Below the pieces are notes generated by a model, which saw only the letters and a program-made list of their open reading frames with translations, was not told the origin of the DNA and ran no database searches. Positions 31,936 to 34,061 of a stretch of 34,061 bases of DNA are shown in pieces (the first letter of the stretch is position 1; each line of letters opens with the position of its first letter). The position numbers and the translations under genes are program-made. This DNA comes from JBEBVQ01 sp964636205 (lineage in GTDB: Bacteria; Bacteroidota; Bacteroidia; Chitinophagales; Chitinophagaceae). The stretch is from NCBI GenBank assembly GCA_964636205.1, contig CAZWPF010000020.1, positions 1 through 34,061 of the forward strand. The letters run 5' to 3'.

Positions 31936-32742
31936 ATGCGAGTTTTTGCCCAAATATCGTCGATTGCAGTAGTGATGCTACTGATGTTCGCTTCTTGCAG
32001 CCCGTACGAAAAGGTGCTGAAAAGTTCGGACGTGAACTATAAGTTGCAGAAAGCAAACGAATACTATGAGAAGAAGGAGTATCATAAAGCGAGTCAGATT
32101 TACCAGGGTATTTTACCCATGGTGAAGGGTACTCGCAACTTTGAGCCCATGTATTATCGGTATGCCTGGTCGTACTATAATATGAAGGACTATCTGAGTG
32201 CTTCTTATCATTTCAAGAATTTTGTTGATTTCTTCCCAACCAGTAAAGAATCTGAGGAGTGCCAATTTATGCATGCAGTCAGTCTGTATAAAATGTCACC
32301 CAAATATTCTCTGGATCAAACCAATACCATAAAGGCGGTGGAGGCGATGCAGGCTTTTATCAATATGAATCCGGGTTCTTCACGTGTAAAGGAGGCCAGC
32401 GATTATGTGGATGAAGCGCGAAAGAAGTTGGAACGCAAGGAAGCCGGTGCCGCAAAATTGTATTTTGATATCGGTCAATATAAATCTGCCGGGGTCGCCT
32501 ACAAATCTGTGTTGAGAAATTACCCGGAATCGCCCTCGGCTGATTATTATCAATATATGATAATCAGATCGTTGTATTATTACGCGAAACAGAGTGTGGA
32601 GAGCAAACAAGAGGAGCGCTATGCCAACGCTGTAAGCGCATTTAATGAATTAAAAGAAGAATATCCAAAATCTACGTATCTTCGCGACGCCGAAGTGTAT
32701 TTTACAAAGGCAGACAACAGTATAAAAAAATTACGCAAATGA
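31936..32742 (+). CDS. bamD: BamD outer-membrane assembly lipoprotein
   Basis: BamD is the essential lipoprotein of the BAM complex that inserts beta-barrel proteins into the outer membrane. The ATG at 31936 gives MRVFAQISSIAVVMLLMFASC with lipobox FASC (Cys21); a TTG four codons upstream falls inside the -7 box and is rejected. The 268 residues hold five TPR-like repeats, for example YKLQKANEYYEKKEYHKASQ, YRYAWSYYNMKDYLSASYHF and AKLYFDIGQYKSAGVAYKSV, as in BamD/YfiO (outer membrane protein assembly factor). It overlaps rpoZ by 4 bases (ATGA), so the two are translationally coupled. Confidence 0.93.
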   Translation: MRVFAQISSIAVVMLLMFASCSPYEKVLKSSDVNYKLQKANEYYEKKEYHKASQIYQGILPMVKGTRNFEPMYYRYAWSYYNMKDYLSASYHFKNFVDFFPTSKESEECQFMHAVSLYKMSPKYSLDQTNTIKAVEAMQAFINMNPGSSRVKEASDYVDEARKKLERKEAGAAKLYFDIGQYKSAGVAYKSVLRNYPESPSADYYQYMIIRSLYYYAKQSVESKQEERYANAVSAFNELKEEYPKSTYLRDAEVYFTKADNSIKKLRK

Positions 32743-33056
32743 GTAATAAAAAGGCATTGGCTTCAGTAAATCCTCTGGTGGAAACACGGGATGTGATCGC
32801 GATTAAAGAGAAGACCGGTAATCTTTACGAATCTATCGTGGTTATGGCTCGTCGCGCTAATCAGATTTCAGTAACTGTAAAAGAGGAGTTACATAAGAAG
32901 TTGGATGAGTTTAGTAGCCATACAGATAGTTTGGAAGAAGTACATGAGAATAAAGAGCAGATCGAAATCTCTCGTATGTACGAGCGCATGGCTAATCCAG
33001 CATTGTTAGCTACCAACGAATTTTTTGATGATAAGATTTATTATCGCAAGAAATAA
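32739..33056 (+). CDS. rpoZ: RNA polymerase omega (Rpb6-like) subunit
   Basis: The 105-residue omega-like protein of Bacteroidota aids RNA polymerase assembly. The core segment GNLYESIVVMARRANQIS is the omega/Rpb6 signature helix, and the acidic tail region (TDSLEEVHENKEQIEIS) is typical of the phylum. Its ATG overlaps the bamD stop, a pairing conserved in Bacteroidota. In many relatives coaBC comes next; here the transcript ends at a terminator and an unrelated HAD gene follows. Confidence 0.88.
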   Translation: MSNKKALASVNPLVETRDVIAIKEKTGNLYESIVVMARRANQISVTVKEELHKKLDEFSSHTDSLEEVHENKEQIEISRMYERMANPALLATNEFFDDKIYYRKK

Positions 33057-33126
33057 TTCGCGCTCCCTGCCGGTGGAATTTAAAGCCATACTTACAGAGA
33101 CTAAAAATTAATTATTATCATTTTAT

Positions 33127-33157
33127 AAAGAGCTGCTCCGGTGGCTCTTTTGTTTTT
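33127..33157 (+). terminator. Intrinsic terminator of bamD-rpoZ
   Basis: AAAGAGCTGC (33127-33136) pairs with GTGGCTCTTT (33141-33150), with two wobble pairs and a TCCG tetraloop, followed by TGTTTTT. An ATG at 33158 directly follows the U-tract and is therefore an unlikely start for the next gene. Confidence 0.85.
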
Positions 33158-33181
33158 ATGCCGTCGAATACAAAATCAGGA

Positions 33182-33880
33182 ATGCCTGAATATCGCCATC
33201 TTTTTTTTGATTTGGATCATACGCTCTGGGATTTCGACCGGAATTCTGAATTAACGCTCAGGCAGTTATTCGAAGAATTTCAGTTGCCATCACGAGGGAT
33301 AGCGGATTTCAATCAATTCTTTGCAGTTTATACAACTCATAACGATCGCTTATGGGAGCGGTTTAGGAATGGCTATATTCGAAGAGATGAGTTGAGATGG
33401 AAACGGTTATGGCTTACATTTTTGGATTTTAAGTTGGCCGATACTGAATTGGCGAAGGAAATGGGAAGCGCTTACTTAGAAATTTTACCTACCCAGTCGC
33501 ATCTGATGCCACATGCGAAGGAGCTTTTGGAATATTGTCGGGGGAATAATTACAATATGCACCTGATTACCAATGGATTTGAATTGACGCAGTGGCAAAA
33601 GCTGAGGAATGCCGGAATTGCAGATTATTTTGATCAGGTAATTACTAGTGAGCGAAGTAATAGTTTAAAGCCACACCGGGAAATATTTGAATATGCTTTA
33701 AAGTCCACCGGTGCTACAGTACAAGAAAGTATAATGATTGGAGACGCCCTAGAAATAGATATTTTGGGTGCTTCCGGAGCCGGTTGGGATCAGGTTTACT
33801 TCAATCCTTCCGGACGTCCCCATCAGGGAAATCCTACTTATGAAATTCGCAGCTTAGACGCTTTGATGCAACTGTTTTAG
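33182..33880 (+). CDS. yjjG: YjjG-family HAD nucleotidase
   Basis: The 232-residue HAD-superfamily phosphatase resembles YjjG, which dephosphorylates non-canonical pyrimidine nucleotides and so keeps modified bases out of DNA. Start MPEYRHLFFDLDHTLWDFD at 33182 is preferred over ATG 33158, which abuts the terminator. Motif I is FDLDHTLWDFD (Asp10, Asp12), motif II is ITNGFELTQWQKL, motif III is the Lys in SNSLKPHREIFEYAL and motif IV is MIGDALEIDILGA. The long helical cap (NRWxxxR-like, WERFRNGYIRRDELRWKR) agrees with the family. Converges on radA with only 22 bases between stops. Confidence 0.88.
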   Translation: MPEYRHLFFDLDHTLWDFDRNSELTLRQLFEEFQLPSRGIADFNQFFAVYTTHNDRLWERFRNGYIRRDELRWKRLWLTFLDFKLADTELAKEMGSAYLEILPTQSHLMPHAKELLEYCRGNNYNMHLITNGFELTQWQKLRNAGIADYFDQVITSERSNSLKPHREIFEYALKSTGATVQESIMIGDALEIDILGASGAGWDQVYFNPSGRPHQGNPTYEIRSLDALMQLF

Positions 33881-33902
33881 CATTGGGTACCACGAGCAGC
33901 AA

Positions 33903-34061
33903 TCAGCACTCCTCAATCTTCGAAACCCTAACCAGCTCTATATTCTTCACAAATTTACCCTCGTCTTTCAGGCTGTATTTGGATATAAATATCTTTTCGA
34001 ATCCCAGCTTTGCGGCCTCGGCCACTCGTATGCTCTCGGCCTTGTGCGTGCCGGCCACAAT
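33903..34061 (-). CDS. radA: RadA/Sms DNA repair protein, C-terminal end (partial)
   Basis: Only the last 52 codons are in the window. The frame reads AGTHKAESIRVAEAAKLGFE, KIFISKYSLK and ELVRVSKIEEC before TGA (33903-33905). The RVAEAAKLGF-x-KIFISKY segment matches the end of the Lon-protease-like domain of RadA, a hexameric branch-migration ATPase in recombination. The ATPase and zinc-finger parts lie outside, so the call rests on this short match. Confidence 0.7.
   Translation of the reverse strand: MVAGTHKAESIRVAEAAKLGFEKIFISKYSLKDEGKFVKNIELVRVSKIEEC

Noticed and set aside
33158..33181. ATG 33158 as the YjjG start
   Set aside because: It sits directly on the end of the rpoZ terminator U-tract; ATG 33182 fits the family N-terminus.

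Overview
The window is chromosomal DNA of a member of the Bacteroidota, most likely Chitinophagales/Chitinophagaceae-like. The evidence is five proteins with type IX secretion (T9SS) or gliding-type C-terminal domains or matching N-terminal signals, a fused CcoN-CcoO oxidase subunit, an S46 dipeptidyl-peptidase, the short Rpb6-like omega subunit beside bamD, and repeated TAnnTTTG promoter -7 boxes. A run of 10 Ns at 2137-2146 shows this is a draft assembly. I saw no rRNA, tRNA, CRISPR array or transposase.

Region 1 (1-4990) is a damaged surface-protein locus. It holds a PAS-domain gene (minus strand) that ends at an in-frame stop exactly where a LuxR-type linker seems to begin, an EGF/Ser-Gly-Tyr-rich lipoprotein whose final domain is cut by a TGA, an ICMT-like membrane methyltransferase containing the assembly gap, a second lipoprotein gene with several frameshifts and stops (2660-3416), and an intact T9SS cargo gene. 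Three of these genes are preceded by the same 20-bp dyad, AATACC-N8-GGTATT, placed 21-22 bp before the -7 box. This looks like an undescribed operator whose regulon is decaying; the broken PAS regulator is an obvious candidate binder.

Region 2 (5128-9561, minus) is housekeeping: cysS with an ABC exporter directly behind it, then galE with its own promoter.

Region 3 (9699-21823, minus) is a microaerobic respiration block: a NarL-type two-component pair, a hemerythrin-like protein plus the copper ATPase ccoI, then ccoS-ccoNO-ccoQ-ccoP-ccoG-ccoH and a SafE-like membrane protein. Two promoters, one before the hemerythrin-like gene and one before ccoS, carry matching FNR-type boxes (TGAYAAAARTCA) at exactly the same distance from the -7 box and share a second octamer, GGGTCATA. 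They should be switched together by an oxygen-responsive CRP/FNR protein.

Region 4 (21998-29366, plus) is a probable operon of three large exported proteins (beta-helix, type B C-terminal domain, repeat-rich type A cargo), closed by a strong two-way terminator.

Region 5 (29486-34061) has a DPP7-like S46 peptidase (minus) with a G-quadruplex-capable tract upstream of its promoter, then bamD-rpoZ (plus), a terminator, a YjjG-type HAD nucleotidase, and the 3' end of radA (minus) at the edge.
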